Source: G963720475 sp963720475 (GTDB lineage: Bacteria > Actinomycetota > Thermoleophilia > Solirubrobacterales > Thermoleophilaceae). From it: DNA of 64,000 nt. The notes beneath the pieces are model-generated. The model was not told where the DNA came from. It made no database searches and worked only from the letters and a program-made list of their open reading frames with translations. Made by a program: the position numbers and the translations under genes. The stretch's first letter is position 1. Each line of letters starts with the position of its first letter. The DNA lies in assembly GCA_963720475.1 (NCBI GenBank), contig OY970394.1, positions 1,426,001-1,490,000 of the forward strand, read 5' to 3'. This document shows, piece by piece, positions 8,520-16,232 of this stretch.

Positions 8520-9832
8520 GCCGCCGAGCGCTCCTCGGTGAACTCGGCCACCTCGTCCTCCGCGGCGGCGAGCTTCGCGGCGATCAGGCGCCTGACGAGT
8601 GCCTCGAGCGCCTCGTCCTCGAGTCTTCCGACGACCTCCTCGAAGTAGCCCTCGACGAGGATCCGGACAGCCTCGTTGCGCGGGATGCCGCGGGTCATCA
8701 TGTAGAAGACCTGCGTCTCGTCGATCTCGCCGACCGTGCCGCCGTGCGACGCCGAGACGTTGTCGGTCTCGACGATCAGCGATGGGATCGCGTCGCCCTT
8801 CGCCTTCGGTGACAGCAGCATCGAGTGCGTCTGGAGGTAGGTATGCGTCTCCTGCGCGTTCGGCACGATGTGGATCAGGCCCTCGTACGACGCCCGCGAG
8901 GTGCCGGTGAGCGCGCCCTTCCAGACGGTGTCGCCCGTCGTATGGCCCTGCTCGTGCTTGTCGGTCGTGAACAGGTCGAGGTGCTCTTCGCCCTCGGTGA
9001 AGTAGAGCCCCGTGTGGCGCATGTCGGACCCGCTCTCGGCGGTGACGATGTCGAGCCGCTGTTTCGTCAGATGGCCACCGAGATGCATCGGGACCCACGC
9101 GCAGAAAGCGTCGCGCGCGATCTCGACGCGCTTCTCCGACACGTCGTAGACCTCGCCGCCGCCCCAGTCCTGCAGATGCGCCAGCCGCGCCCGCGCGCCC
9201 GCCTCGAGGTAGAGCTCGAAGGCGCCGGCGTGGAGCGCCTGGCCGCCGTCCGGCAGATCGGGCGCGAGGCAGTACTCGCGCACGCGCGCCCCCGCGTTCT
9301 CGCCGATCACGCCAAGCGTGTGCGCGTACTGCGCCGTGCCCGGTTCGTCGATCAGGTACACGACTTGAAGCGGAAGGTCGATCTCGACGTTGCGCGGCAC
9401 GTGGATGAAGGCGCCGCCGGACCAGAACGCCGCGGTCGCGGCCGCGAACTTGCCGTCCTCGTCGGAGAGGCGCTTCATGTACCACTGCTCGACGAGGTCC
9501 GGATGCGACTCGACCGCCGCCTCGAGCGGAGTCAGGACGACGCCCTGGTCCGCGAGCGCCGGGTCGAGCTCGGTGAAGATCGTGCTCGCGCCGCGCTGGA
9601 CGATCAGGCCGCCGAGCTGCTCGTCTCCGAGCGTTTCGGCGACGAGGTCCGGGAGCTCGGCCCGCGAATCGACCTCCTCGTAGCGCCGCGGCTCGAGCTC
9701 GTCGAAGCGCAGGTGGCGCAGCGTCGTGGTCCAGAAGCCGGACCGGCGCCACGTGGGCACGGGCTCCGCTTCGAAGCGTTCGAGCGCCGCCTTGCGCCGC
9801 TCGGCGAGCGTGTCGGCAAAGCTAGCCGCCAT
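8516..9832 (-). CDS. sufD: SufD, Fe-S assembly complex subunit
   Basis: The 438-residue SufD partners SufB and SufC in the SufBC2D scaffold. It keeps the beta-helix core segments AFWSGGAFIHVPRNVEIDL and ETHTYLQTHSMLLSPKAKG, and the C-terminal SHGGTVGEIDETQVFYMMTRG that carries the conserved histidine of SufD/SufB proteins. ATG 9832 overlaps the sufC stop by 11 bases. An upstream in-frame start at 9910 would only read through sufC. Confidence 0.93.
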   Translation of the reverse strand: MAASFADTLAERRKAALERFEAEPVPTWRRSGFWTTTLRHLRFDELEPRRYEEVDSRAELPDLVAETLGDEQLGGLIVQRGASTIFTELDPALADQGVVLTPLEAAVESHPDLVEQWYMKRLSDEDGKFAAATAAFWSGGAFIHVPRNVEIDLPLQVVYLIDEPGTAQYAHTLGVIGENAGARVREYCLAPDLPDGGQALHAGAFELYLEAGARARLAHLQDWGGGEVYDVSEKRVEIARDAFCAWVPMHLGGHLTKQRLDIVTAESGSDMRHTGLYFTEGEEHLDLFTTDKHEQGHTTGDTVWKGALTGTSRASYEGLIHIVPNAQETHTYLQTHSMLLSPKAKGDAIPSLIVETDNVSASHGGTVGEIDETQVFYMMTRGIPRNEAVRILVEGYFEEVVGRLEDEALEALVRRLIAAKLAAAEDEVAEFTEERSAA

Positions 9833-10577
9833 CCGCGGCACCGACCTCCTCGCGGACGAAGTCGTAGCCCTTCTCCTCGAGCTCGGCGGCGAGCTCGGCG
9901 CCGCCCTCACGGACGATCCGCCCGTCGAGCATGATGTGGACGAACTCGGGCTTGACGTACTCGAGGATGCGCGTGTAGTGGGTGATGATCAGCGTCCCGC
10001 GCTCGGGGCCCTGGATCGCGTTCACCCCGTCGGAGACGACGCGCAGCGCGTCGATGTCGAGCCCGGAGTCGGTCTCGTCGAGCACCGCGATCCGCGGCTC
10101 GAGCATCGCGAGCTGGAGGATCTCGGCGCGCTTCTTCTCGCCGCCCGAGAAGCCGTCGTTGAGGTAGCGCTTGGTGAACTCCGGGTCGATCCGCAGCACC
10201 TCCATGTTGCGCTTCAGCAGCGCGCCGAACTCCTTCACCTTGATCGGCTCGTCGCGACCGGCGTTGATCGCGGTGCGGAGGAAGTTCGCGACCGAGACGC
10301 CGGGGATCGATGCCGGGTACTGGAACGCCATGAACAACCCGGCCTGCGCCCGCTCGTCGGGGTCGGCGGCGGTGATGTCGTCGCCGTCGAGCACGATCGA
10401 GCCCTCGGTCACTTCGTAGGCGGGGTTCCCCATGATCGTGTTGGCAAGCGTCGACTTGCCGGAGCCGTTCGGCCCCATCAGGGCATGGATCTCGCCGAGT
10501 GAGACGGTGAGGTCGACGCCATGGAGGATTTCGCGCTCCTCCGTGCGTACGTGCAGGTTCTTGATCTCGAGGCTCAT
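9822..10577 (-). CDS. sufC: SufC, ABC-type ATPase of Fe-S assembly
   Basis: SufC powers the SufBCD scaffold. The 251-residue protein has Walker A GPNGSGKST at about residue 36, the Q-loop in FMAFQYP, the signature FSGGEKKR and Walker B AVLDETDSGLD followed by the late TLIITHYTRI switch. The start ATG 10577 overlaps the stop of the Rrf2 regulator as ATGA, and GGAAAGGAAAG lies just upstream as the ribosome site. Confidence 0.96.
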   Translation of the reverse strand: MSLEIKNLHVRTEEREILHGVDLTVSLGEIHALMGPNGSGKSTLANTIMGNPAYEVTEGSIVLDGDDITAADPDERAQAGLFMAFQYPASIPGVSVANFLRTAINAGRDEPIKVKEFGALLKRNMEVLRIDPEFTKRYLNDGFSGGEKKRAEILQLAMLEPRIAVLDETDSGLDIDALRVVSDGVNAIQGPERGTLIITHYTRILEYVKPEFVHIMLDGRIVREGGAELAAELEEKGYDFVREEVGAADGG

Positions 10578-11026
10578 GCAGCCGTCTTTCCTTTCCGGTG
10601 CGCCGGCTGCGCGAGCTCGGCGAGCGTGATTTCGTTGAGCGTGCGGACGATCGAGCCCTGCACGCGGGTCCAGAGAAGCTTCGTCGGGCAGCTGCCGTCG
10701 CCCTCGACCTCGCGGGCGCAGACGGTGGCCCCGTCGGCCGTGGCGCTGATGCACTCAATCGGTGCGAGGTCGCCCTCGAGCGCCGACACCACCTCCGCCA
10801 TCCTGATCTCCTCGGCCGGGCGGGCGAGCGTGTAGCCGCCGTGCGCGCCACGGCGGCTCTCGACGAGCCCCGCCTTGCGGAGCCGCTGGACGAGGTGCTC
10901 GAGGTAGGCGAGCGGCAGGCGCTCCGCGGAGGCGATCGTTGCGAGCGAGGTCGGCTGGCTCGCCTCGGTGCGGGCGAGGTGGGCCATCACGTGCACGCCG
11001 TACTCGGCTTTGGTGGAGAACATCAT
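10574..11026 (-). CDS. Rrf2-family Fe-S regulator of the suf operon
   Basis: The 150-residue protein has an N-terminal winged helix (FSTKAEYGVHVMAHLA, then LPLAYLEHLVQRLRKAGLV and SRRGAHGGYTLARP) characteristic of Rrf2/IscR/SufR-like repressors. Three cysteines (IEC, TVC and GSC) lie in the loop that binds a cluster in this family. As first gene of rrf2-sufCDS it most likely senses Fe-S status and represses its own operon; this is inference from family and position. ATG 11026 or 11023 may be used. Confidence 0.9.
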   Translation of the reverse strand: MMFSTKAEYGVHVMAHLARTEASQPTSLATIASAERLPLAYLEHLVQRLRKAGLVESRRGAHGGYTLARPAEEIRMAEVVSALEGDLAPIECISATADGATVCAREVEGDGSCPTKLLWTRVQGSIVRTLNEITLAELAQPAHRKGKTAA

Positions 11027-11052
11027 TAATCCGTACCTGGGGACTAGGTTAT
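11025..11052. promoter_or_regulatory. Candidate Rrf2 operator/promoter
   Basis: Read on the minus strand, ATAACC and GGATTAAT face each other around TAGTCCCCAGGTAC, an imperfect inverted repeat directly before the regulator's ATG. Rrf2 proteins usually bind such ATA-N-CC palindromes. It overlaps the stop codon of the SCO1 gene. Confidence 0.35.
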
Positions 11053-11681
11053 CGAGCGCGCTCCGCCGGCCCGCGCTCGCGCTCGAGCAATCGCAGGTCG
11101 TGCGCGATCCGCTCCGGCGTGGCCTGGGCGAGCGGGAACCCGATGCGTTGGAAGCCGCGCTTGTCGACGAGCACGATCCGCGCCTGGTGCTCGGCCTCGT
11201 TCGTCTGCGGCTGGATCGCGTAGCCGCGCCAGACGGGCTCGAGCTCGCCGACCGAGCCGAGGATGAAGTCCATCCGATCGCTGAGTCCCTGGTCGAACAG
11301 GAAGCGACGCGCCTTCTCCGGCGTGTCGTTGCGCGGGTCGACGGCTATCGCGAGCGCGGGCACGTCGTGGCCGAGCTGGTCGAGACCCCCCTTGACCTGT
11401 TGTGCCTGGCCTGGGCAGGTCTCTTCGCATGTCGTGTAGAGGAAGGTGACGATGACCGGGCGCCCGCGCAGCTTCCGCATCGAGACCCGCTCGCCGTCCT
11501 GGTTGCGTAGCCCGAGCTCGGGCGCCCGGAGCCCCGCCGGCATGCGGGCGCCCTCGAACCCGCGCGAGCCGCGATCGCCTTCGCCGGAGGCATGGTCGTC
11601 GCGCTCGGACGCAACTACGAGTAGTGCCCCGAGCGCGAAGGCAGCCAGCAGCGCGAGCGCCAGGGCGATGCGCGGATTCAC
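11049..11681 (-). CDS. SCO1/SenC-family copper/thiol protein
   Basis: SCO1/SenC proteins deliver copper to the CuA site of cytochrome oxidase or reduce its cysteines. The 210-residue product has an N-terminal membrane anchor (residues 5-22), then a thioredoxin fold with the metal-binding CxxxC in FLYTTCEETCPGQ and a later histidine in EAEHQARIVLVDKRGF. GTG 11681 has a TAGCCT seven bases upstream. It lies downstream of nothing on its strand and ends inside the suf regulatory region. Confidence 0.85.
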   Translation of the reverse strand: MNPRIALALALLAAFALGALLVVASERDDHASGEGDRGSRGFEGARMPAGLRAPELGLRNQDGERVSMRKLRGRPVIVTFLYTTCEETCPGQAQQVKGGLDQLGHDVPALAIAVDPRNDTPEKARRFLFDQGLSDRMDFILGSVGELEPVWRGYAIQPQTNEAEHQARIVLVDKRGFQRIGFPLAQATPERIAHDLRLLERERGPAERAR

Positions 11682-11688
11682 GCGCGCG

Positions 11689-11694
11689 AGGCTA
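11689..11694 (-). promoter_or_regulatory. -10-like TAGCCT before SCO1
   Basis: Minus-strand TAGCCT ends seven bases before GTG 11681. It faces a second TAGCCT at 11721 that serves the divergent gene. Confidence 0.45.
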
Positions 11695-11720
11695 CCGGCG
11701 GCCGATCGCAGGCGAGTCGG

Positions 11721-11726
11721 TAGCCT
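11721..11726 (+). promoter_or_regulatory. -10-like TAGCCT before the secreted protein at 11735
   Basis: TAGCCT ends eight bases before ATG 11735 without a Shine-Dalgarno sequence, consistent with a leaderless transcript. Confidence 0.45.
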
Positions 11727-11734
11727 GAGCCGGG

Positions 11735-12781
11735 ATGTCGGGGGCAATGCGTGCAGCACGGATCGCGCCCGCAGCGCTCGTAGCGGCCGTCGCGCTGCTC
11801 GCGCTCGCGGCGCCGGCGGCCCCTGCACTGAGCATCGAGGGCTGGGACGGCCAGAACCCGTACGAGTGCCAGCTCCAGAACGTCGGCTTCGGGACGAACT
11901 ACCCCAACCCGGGCGCCGACCCCTTCTGCGTCGAGTTCGACAAGCGCCGCCAGAACGTCACCGAGCTCGGGGTCGTGGACTTCCTCCTCCAGGAGCCGGC
12001 ACGCGTGGCGGCCGCGCTGCCCAAGTGCTTCTACTACCAGCACGACCACTGGCGCGGCTCGATCATCCAGGGCGACGAACGAACCGAGACCTACAACTGG
12101 GACGGCAGTTACTTCGTCGACAAGGCGCGCGGGATGGGCGGCGTCTATATCGACCACTTCACGATCAACAACCAGAGCTTCGACGTCACGACGCTGCCCG
12201 GATTCCCGGCCGAGTGGCGCCCCTACTTCGGCTACGGGCGGGGCGGCGTCCAGATCGTCAACTCGTTCAAGGCGGACCCGACCTGCCCCGATCCCCCGTT
12301 CCGCAAGTCGGGCGCCGGCGCCGGGCAGGCCGGGGCGGGGAAGAGCTGCCTCTCGCGGCGTGGTTCGGTCGGCCGCGGGCTCGGCGGCGTACCGCTGGGA
12401 ACGCGCGAGGCCGAGGTCGTTCGTCGCCTCGGCCCGCCGGACGCCGCAAAGCGCGGCGTATCTCGCTGGTGCCTCAAGTCGGGTGGAGCGCTGCGCGTCG
12501 CGTATCCGAGCGACGACGGCAGCTCTCCGCGCGCCGAGCTCCTGCTGACCGACAGCAAGCGCTTCTCAGCGCGCGGGATCGTCCCGGGAGCAAAGGAGTC
12601 GGCGACGCGCCGCCGACTCGCCGGCGCGCGCAAGCTGACGGGCACGAACGCCCTGGTCGTCGAGCGCGGTGGCCATCGCCTGCTCGTGGGGCTCGCGAAG
12701 GGACGGGTCGCCTACCTCGCCACGGCCGGATCGAAGCTGTCGCAGAAGAAGCTCGCCGCGACGCTCAAGCGCGCCCGCTAA
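11735..12781 (+). CDS. Secreted protein of unknown function
   Basis: The 348-residue product has a signal peptide (about residues 1-30, ending near APAALS). The N-terminal half is rich in Tyr, Trp and Asn with several cysteines (NPYECQL, DPFCVEF, PKCFYYQ and PTCPDPP) that could form disulfides. The C-terminal half after a glycine-alanine linker is a basic domain with GVPLGTREAEVVRRLGPPD, a pattern seen in small secreted SmpA/OmlA-like repeats. I do not recognise the first domain. The split into two parts by GAGAGQAGAG suggests two folded units. Confidence 0.6.
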   Translation: MSGAMRAARIAPAALVAAVALLALAAPAAPALSIEGWDGQNPYECQLQNVGFGTNYPNPGADPFCVEFDKRRQNVTELGVVDFLLQEPARVAAALPKCFYYQHDHWRGSIIQGDERTETYNWDGSYFVDKARGMGGVYIDHFTINNQSFDVTTLPGFPAEWRPYFGYGRGGVQIVNSFKADPTCPDPPFRKSGAGAGQAGAGKSCLSRRGSVGRGLGGVPLGTREAEVVRRLGPPDAAKRGVSRWCLKSGGALRVAYPSDDGSSPRAELLLTDSKRFSARGIVPGAKESATRRRLAGARKLTGTNALVVERGGHRLLVGLAKGRVAYLATAGSKLSQKKLAATLKRAR

Positions 12782-12849
12782 GTCGTAGCGCAACCCGCTC
12801 GCAGCGGTTAGGCTCGCACCTCCGGTCAACCGAGACGGAGGAGGCTGAG

Positions 12850-13485
12850 ATGGAGGCATCAACGGCGTCTGGCTACGAACTCGAGGGCAGCCTGCTCGAA
12901 GCGTGTTCGTGCAACGTGTTGTGCCCGTGCTGGATCGGCGAGGATCCCGATGAGGGCACCTGTGACGCGTTCAACGCGTATCACTTGGAGCGGGGCAGCA
13001 TCCGCGGCGTCGACGTCAGCGGCCTGAATTTCGTACGGGTCGTCCGCATTCCCGGGAACGTCCTCACGCCGGGCAGCTGGCGCGAGGTCGTGTTCGTCGA
13101 CGACAGCGCCACGGACGAGCAGTTCGAAGCGATCGTGGATGCGTTTTCCGGCAAGCTCGGTGGGCCGCTGGCGGACTTGGCGGGTTTGATCGGCGAGACG
13201 ATCGCGGTCGAGCGCGCTCCGATCACCCACGAGACGAGCGGCGGCAAGGGGACGCTCACGATCGGCGATGTCGTATCCGCCGAGATGCATCCCTACGAGG
13301 GTCCGGACGGGACCACGACGACGCTGCGCGACTCGGTGTTCTCGACCGTGCCCGGCTCGCCCGCCTACGTGGCCGTGTCTGACAGCCACACGGTCAACCT
13401 GCCGCAGTACGGGATGGAGTGGGACCTGCCCAACAAGAACGCGATCCAGTCCGACTGGAAGCTGGTGCACGAGAACGGCAGCTGA
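12850..13485 (+). CDS. DUF1326 domain protein
   Basis: The 211-residue protein matches DUF1326, with an N-terminal cysteine motif LLEACSCNVLCPCWIGEDP and a long beta-rich remainder. ATG 12850 has GGAGGA about ten bases upstream, and a TAGGCT at 12809-12814 could be the -10 element. The gene is followed after nine bases by a DUF2182 membrane protein. These two families are often neighbours, and the cysteines suggest metal or thiol chemistry with the membrane partner. The molecular function is not established. Confidence 0.8.
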   Translation: MEASTASGYELEGSLLEACSCNVLCPCWIGEDPDEGTCDAFNAYHLERGSIRGVDVSGLNFVRVVRIPGNVLTPGSWREVVFVDDSATDEQFEAIVDAFSGKLGGPLADLAGLIGETIAVERAPITHETSGGKGTLTIGDVVSAEMHPYEGPDGTTTTLRDSVFSTVPGSPAYVAVSDSHTVNLPQYGMEWDLPNKNAIQSDWKLVHENGS

Positions 13486-13494
13486 GGAACACCG

Positions 13495-14313
13495 GTGGAG
13501 GCGGGTACTTCAACGCGCTCGCGAGGCGCATTGGCCGCGCTGGGCTCGGCGCGCCTGGGGCCCGTCCCGGCGGCGGTCGTCGCGGCGATCGCCGCCGCCT
13601 GGGTGCTCGCGCTCGTGGCCCAGCTGACCGGCACGGCCGGTTACCTCCACCACGACGCGCTCGTCCACGCCGGGCTGCCCTACTGGGCGACCCTGGCGCT
13701 CTTCCTCGTCGCCTGGCAGGCGATGACCGCGGCGATGATGCTGCCCTCGAGCCTGCCGCTGGTGCGCCTGTTCGCTCGCGCGTCGGCGAACCAGCCGCGG
13801 CCGCGTGCGGCGATGACGGCCTTCCTCGGCGGCTATGCGCTCGTCTGGTCGGCCTTTGGGGCGGCCGCGTTCAGTGGCGACCTGCTGCTGCACGAGGTCG
13901 TCGAGTCGACTCCGTGGCTCGCGGCGAGACCATGGTTGATCGCCGGCGGTGCGCTCGCGTTGGCGGGCGCGTTCCAGTTCACGTCTCTCAAGGACGCCTG
14001 CCTGCGCGAGTGCCGCCATCCGGGTGCGTACCTGCTGCGGTATTACGAGCGCGGCACCTCCGGGGCATTTCGCTTCGGGCGCGGCCACGGGGTGTTCTGC
14101 CTCGGCTGCTGCTGGGCGCTGATGCTGGTGATGTTCGCGGCTGGCGTCGCGAACCTGTGGTGGATGGCGGTCCTGGCGGCGCTGATGGTCTACGAGAAGA
14201 CGGCGCCCGGCGGCGACCGCGGCGTGCGGGTGATCGGCGTCGGTCTGTTGGCCGCCGCCGCGCTCGTGCTTGCGCAGCCTGCATGGCTGCCGTCCCTGCT
14301 CGGCGGCGCTTGA
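13495..14313 (+). CDS. DUF2182 integral membrane protein
   Basis: The 272-residue protein has about six or seven hydrophobic segments. It carries the family motifs MTAAMMLPSSLPLV, SLKDACLREC and FCLGCCWALMLVMFAAGV, where conserved Met, Cys and His residues suggest a metal-binding or metal-transport role. The GTG start lies nine bases after the DUF1326 stop, so the two are co-transcribed. I infer a joint role of the pair in handling a metal at the membrane; no substrate can be named. Confidence 0.8.
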   Translation: MEAGTSTRSRGALAALGSARLGPVPAAVVAAIAAAWVLALVAQLTGTAGYLHHDALVHAGLPYWATLALFLVAWQAMTAAMMLPSSLPLVRLFARASANQPRPRAAMTAFLGGYALVWSAFGAAAFSGDLLLHEVVESTPWLAARPWLIAGGALALAGAFQFTSLKDACLRECRHPGAYLLRYYERGTSGAFRFGRGHGVFCLGCCWALMLVMFAAGVANLWWMAVLAALMVYEKTAPGGDRGVRVIGVGLLAAAALVLAQPAWLPSLLGGA

Positions 14314-14322
14314 CGCGCCGCT

Positions 14323-14958
14323 CTACGCCTCTACCAGCCCGCGCTTGATCGCGTAGCGCACCAGCTCGACGCGGTCGCTCATCCCGAGCTTCGCGAGCAC
14401 GTTCGCCCGGTGCGACTCGACCGTCTTCTCGGACACGGTCAGGATCTTGGCGATCTCGCGGTTCGTATGCGCCTCGGCGATCAGCTTCACGACCTCGAGC
14501 TCGCGCGCGGTCAGCGGATCGGCGGGCGCGTCGGCGTCCCCGCTCGTCCACTCGCGCGCGACGCTCTCCTCGACGCCCGGCGGCAGGAATGATTCTCCGC
14601 GCGCAGCCGCGCTTACGGCGTCCAGCAGGTCGTGGTCGGCGGCGCGCTTGAGGACGTAGCCGCTCGCGCCGGCGCGCAGGCCGTCGAAGAGATAGCGCTC
14701 GTCGTCGTGCATCGACAGCAGCAGGACAGCCGTGCCGGGCAGCTGCGCGCGGATCTTCTGGGTCGCCTGGATCCCGGTCATCCGCGGCATCGCAACATCG
14801 AGGATCGCGACGTCGGGCTTCTCGGCGAGCGCCTGCTCGACGGCCTCGACGCCATCCGACGCTTCCGCGACGACGCCCATTCCCGGCTGCCGGTCGATCA
14901 GCATCCGCAGCCCGGAGCGCACGATTCCGTGATCGTCTGCCACGAGCACTCGCAGCAT
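14323..14958 (-). CDS. NarL/FixJ-type response regulator
   Basis: The 211-residue protein joins a receiver domain (VADDHGIVRSGLRML; phosphorylated Asp in VAILDVAMPRMTG; Lys in GYVLKRA) to a LuxR-type helix-turn-helix (LTARELEVVKLIAEAHTNRE and VSEKTVESHRANVLAKL). ATG 14958 lies two bases after the stop of the cognate kinase, so the pair forms an operon. Its targets are unknown; neighbouring DUF2182 converges with nine bases between stops. Confidence 0.93.
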   Translation of the reverse strand: MLRVLVADDHGIVRSGLRMLIDRQPGMGVVAEASDGVEAVEQALAEKPDVAILDVAMPRMTGIQATQKIRAQLPGTAVLLLSMHDDERYLFDGLRAGASGYVLKRAADHDLLDAVSAAARGESFLPPGVEESVAREWTSGDADAPADPLTARELEVVKLIAEAHTNREIAKILTVSEKTVESHRANVLAKLGMSDRVELVRYAIKRGLVEA

Positions 14959-14960
14959 CG

Positions 14961-15974
14961 TCAGGCCGCCTTCCCGGGTGAGAGCGCAGGCGCATCCGGC
15001 GGTGAGTCCGCCGGGCGCTCGGGTAAGCGCAGCGTGACGACCGACCCCTGACCCATCGACGAGGTCAGGTCGAGCCGGCCGCCGACGAGCCGCGCGCGCT
15101 CGGTCATCCCCGCGAGGCCGGCGCGGGTGTGCTCGTCGTTGCCGGGATCGAAGCCGATTCCGTCGTCGCGGACGCGCAGCGTCACCTGGCCCTCGTCGGC
15201 GACGAGGTCGATCGCGACGCGCGACGCGCCCGAGTGCTGCGCGACGTTGGAGAGCGCCTCCTGTGCGACGCGATAGAGGACGATCTCCTGGTCCTCGGTA
15301 AGCCGGGTCGGCTCGCCGCGAGTGCGCAGGCGGACCGGGAGCCCGGTCTGGTCGGAGAAGCGCTTGGCCTGGCTCTGGACCGCCGCCGCGACTCCGTGGT
15401 CGTCGAGCGCGCTCGGCCGCAGCTGCCGGGACAGGCGCAGGAGCTCCTCCATCGCTTGGTTGGCGAGGCGGGCGGTCTCGGCGATCTCCTCGTGGAGCCC
15501 CTCCGGGGCGACCTGCTTGACGGCCTGGAGACGCAGGAGGATCGCGGTCAGCGCCTGATTGACCTCGTCGTGGAGGTCGCGTGCAATCCGCCGGCGTTCG
15601 TCCTCCTGCGCCCGCAGCACCATCCGGCCGGCGCGGATGCGCTCGTCCTCGACGCGCTCGAGCAGGCGCTGGAACGAGGCGGCGAGCCGCGCGACCTCGT
15701 CGGCGTCGCCACTGGCCGCGATCCGCGCGCCCGGCCTCGACGGATCGATCTGCTCGACCTCTTCGATCAGCTTCTCCAGCGGGGCGAACCGGCGCCGCAG
15801 GATCAGCGCATTGACCACCATCGTCATCACGAGCCCCCACGCGAGCACGACGAACTGCTGTCCGCGCTCGGTCAGGTCGAGCCCGACGGCCACGCTGGCG
15901 CCGAACAGCGTGCCCGTGACGAGCAGCAGATTTACGGCTACGACCTGGTTTACAAGGGAATCGCGGCGTCGCAT
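14961..15974 (-). CDS. NarL-partner sensor histidine kinase (HisKA_3)
   Basis: The 337-residue kinase has two membrane helices near residues 8-28 and 40-60 with a very short outside loop, then a HAMP-like linker (RRRFAPLEKLIEEVEQI). Next comes the dimerisation helix with the phosphorylated His in ARDLHDEVNQALTAILL, and an ATPase domain with RVRDDGIGFDPG and GLAGMTERARLVGGRL. The tiny extracellular loop suggests sensing in or through the membrane. ATG 15974 is preferred over longer starts because the helix begins right after it. Confidence 0.9.
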   Translation of the reverse strand: MRRRDSLVNQVVAVNLLLVTGTLFGASVAVGLDLTERGQQFVVLAWGLVMTMVVNALILRRRFAPLEKLIEEVEQIDPSRPGARIAASGDADEVARLAASFQRLLERVEDERIRAGRMVLRAQEDERRRIARDLHDEVNQALTAILLRLQAVKQVAPEGLHEEIAETARLANQAMEELLRLSRQLRPSALDDHGVAAAVQSQAKRFSDQTGLPVRLRTRGEPTRLTEDQEIVLYRVAQEALSNVAQHSGASRVAIDLVADEGQVTLRVRDDGIGFDPGNDEHTRAGLAGMTERARLVGGRLDLTSSMGQGSVVTLRLPERPADSPPDAPALSPGKAA

Positions 15975-16100
15975 GGCAAAGATGGGGTCAAGACCCCATA
16001 TCGGCACCCTCGCCTGTGTTCGATAACCAAGATCAGAAAGACAAACTTGTAGGCGCCATGAGCCGGCGCTCGCGAGCTTCATACGCAGCCAGTCCGGGGT

Positions 16101-16138
16101 AAAGCACCGGGGTCGCATCAAAGCGGCCCCGGTGCTTT
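16101..16138. terminator. 16-bp stem hairpin, terminator-like
   Basis: AAAGCACCGGGG plus TCGC pairs with GCGG plus CCCCGGTGCTTT around the loop ATCAAA, with one G-T wobble. TTT follows on the plus strand. No annotated gene ends here on either strand. Confidence 0.6.
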
Positions 16139-16180
16139 CATTTGGTGGACCCTGAGGCCCTCGCGGCCTTCTGCGGAGGT

Positions 16181-16197
16181 CGCTATACTTTCTGAAG
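16181..16197 (+). promoter_or_regulatory. Promoter motif shared with cysM
   Basis: CGCTATACTTTCTGAAG contains a TATACT -10 hexamer. Fifteen of 17 bases are identical to the motif at 19131-19147 directly before cysM. Transcription would begin about 35 bases before the GTG at 16233. Confidence 0.55.
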
Positions 16198-16232
16198 TAA
16201 AGCCGACGTGGGAAAGGGAATGAAAGGCAGCA

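Larger units (their letters stand above)
15975..16232. other. Intergenic region before moeB-like gene
   Basis: This 258-base stretch holds no convincing gene. It contains the strong hairpin at 16101-16138 and the promoter-like motif at 16181-16197. The part from 15985 to 16100 has several short GC palindromes (GGCGCC, GCTCGCGAGC) and could be a small transcript ending at the hairpin, but no family was recognised. Confidence 0.4.

Noticed and set aside
16030..16050. GTTCGATAACC looked like a tRNA T-loop
   Set aside because: No acceptor, D or anticodon stems can be formed around it, and no CCA-end context is present.
16040..16230. SAM or thiamine riboswitch before the MoeB-rhodanese gene
   Set aside because: The hairpin lies upstream of the likely -10 TATACT, so it is not in that gene's leader, and no consensus core was found.
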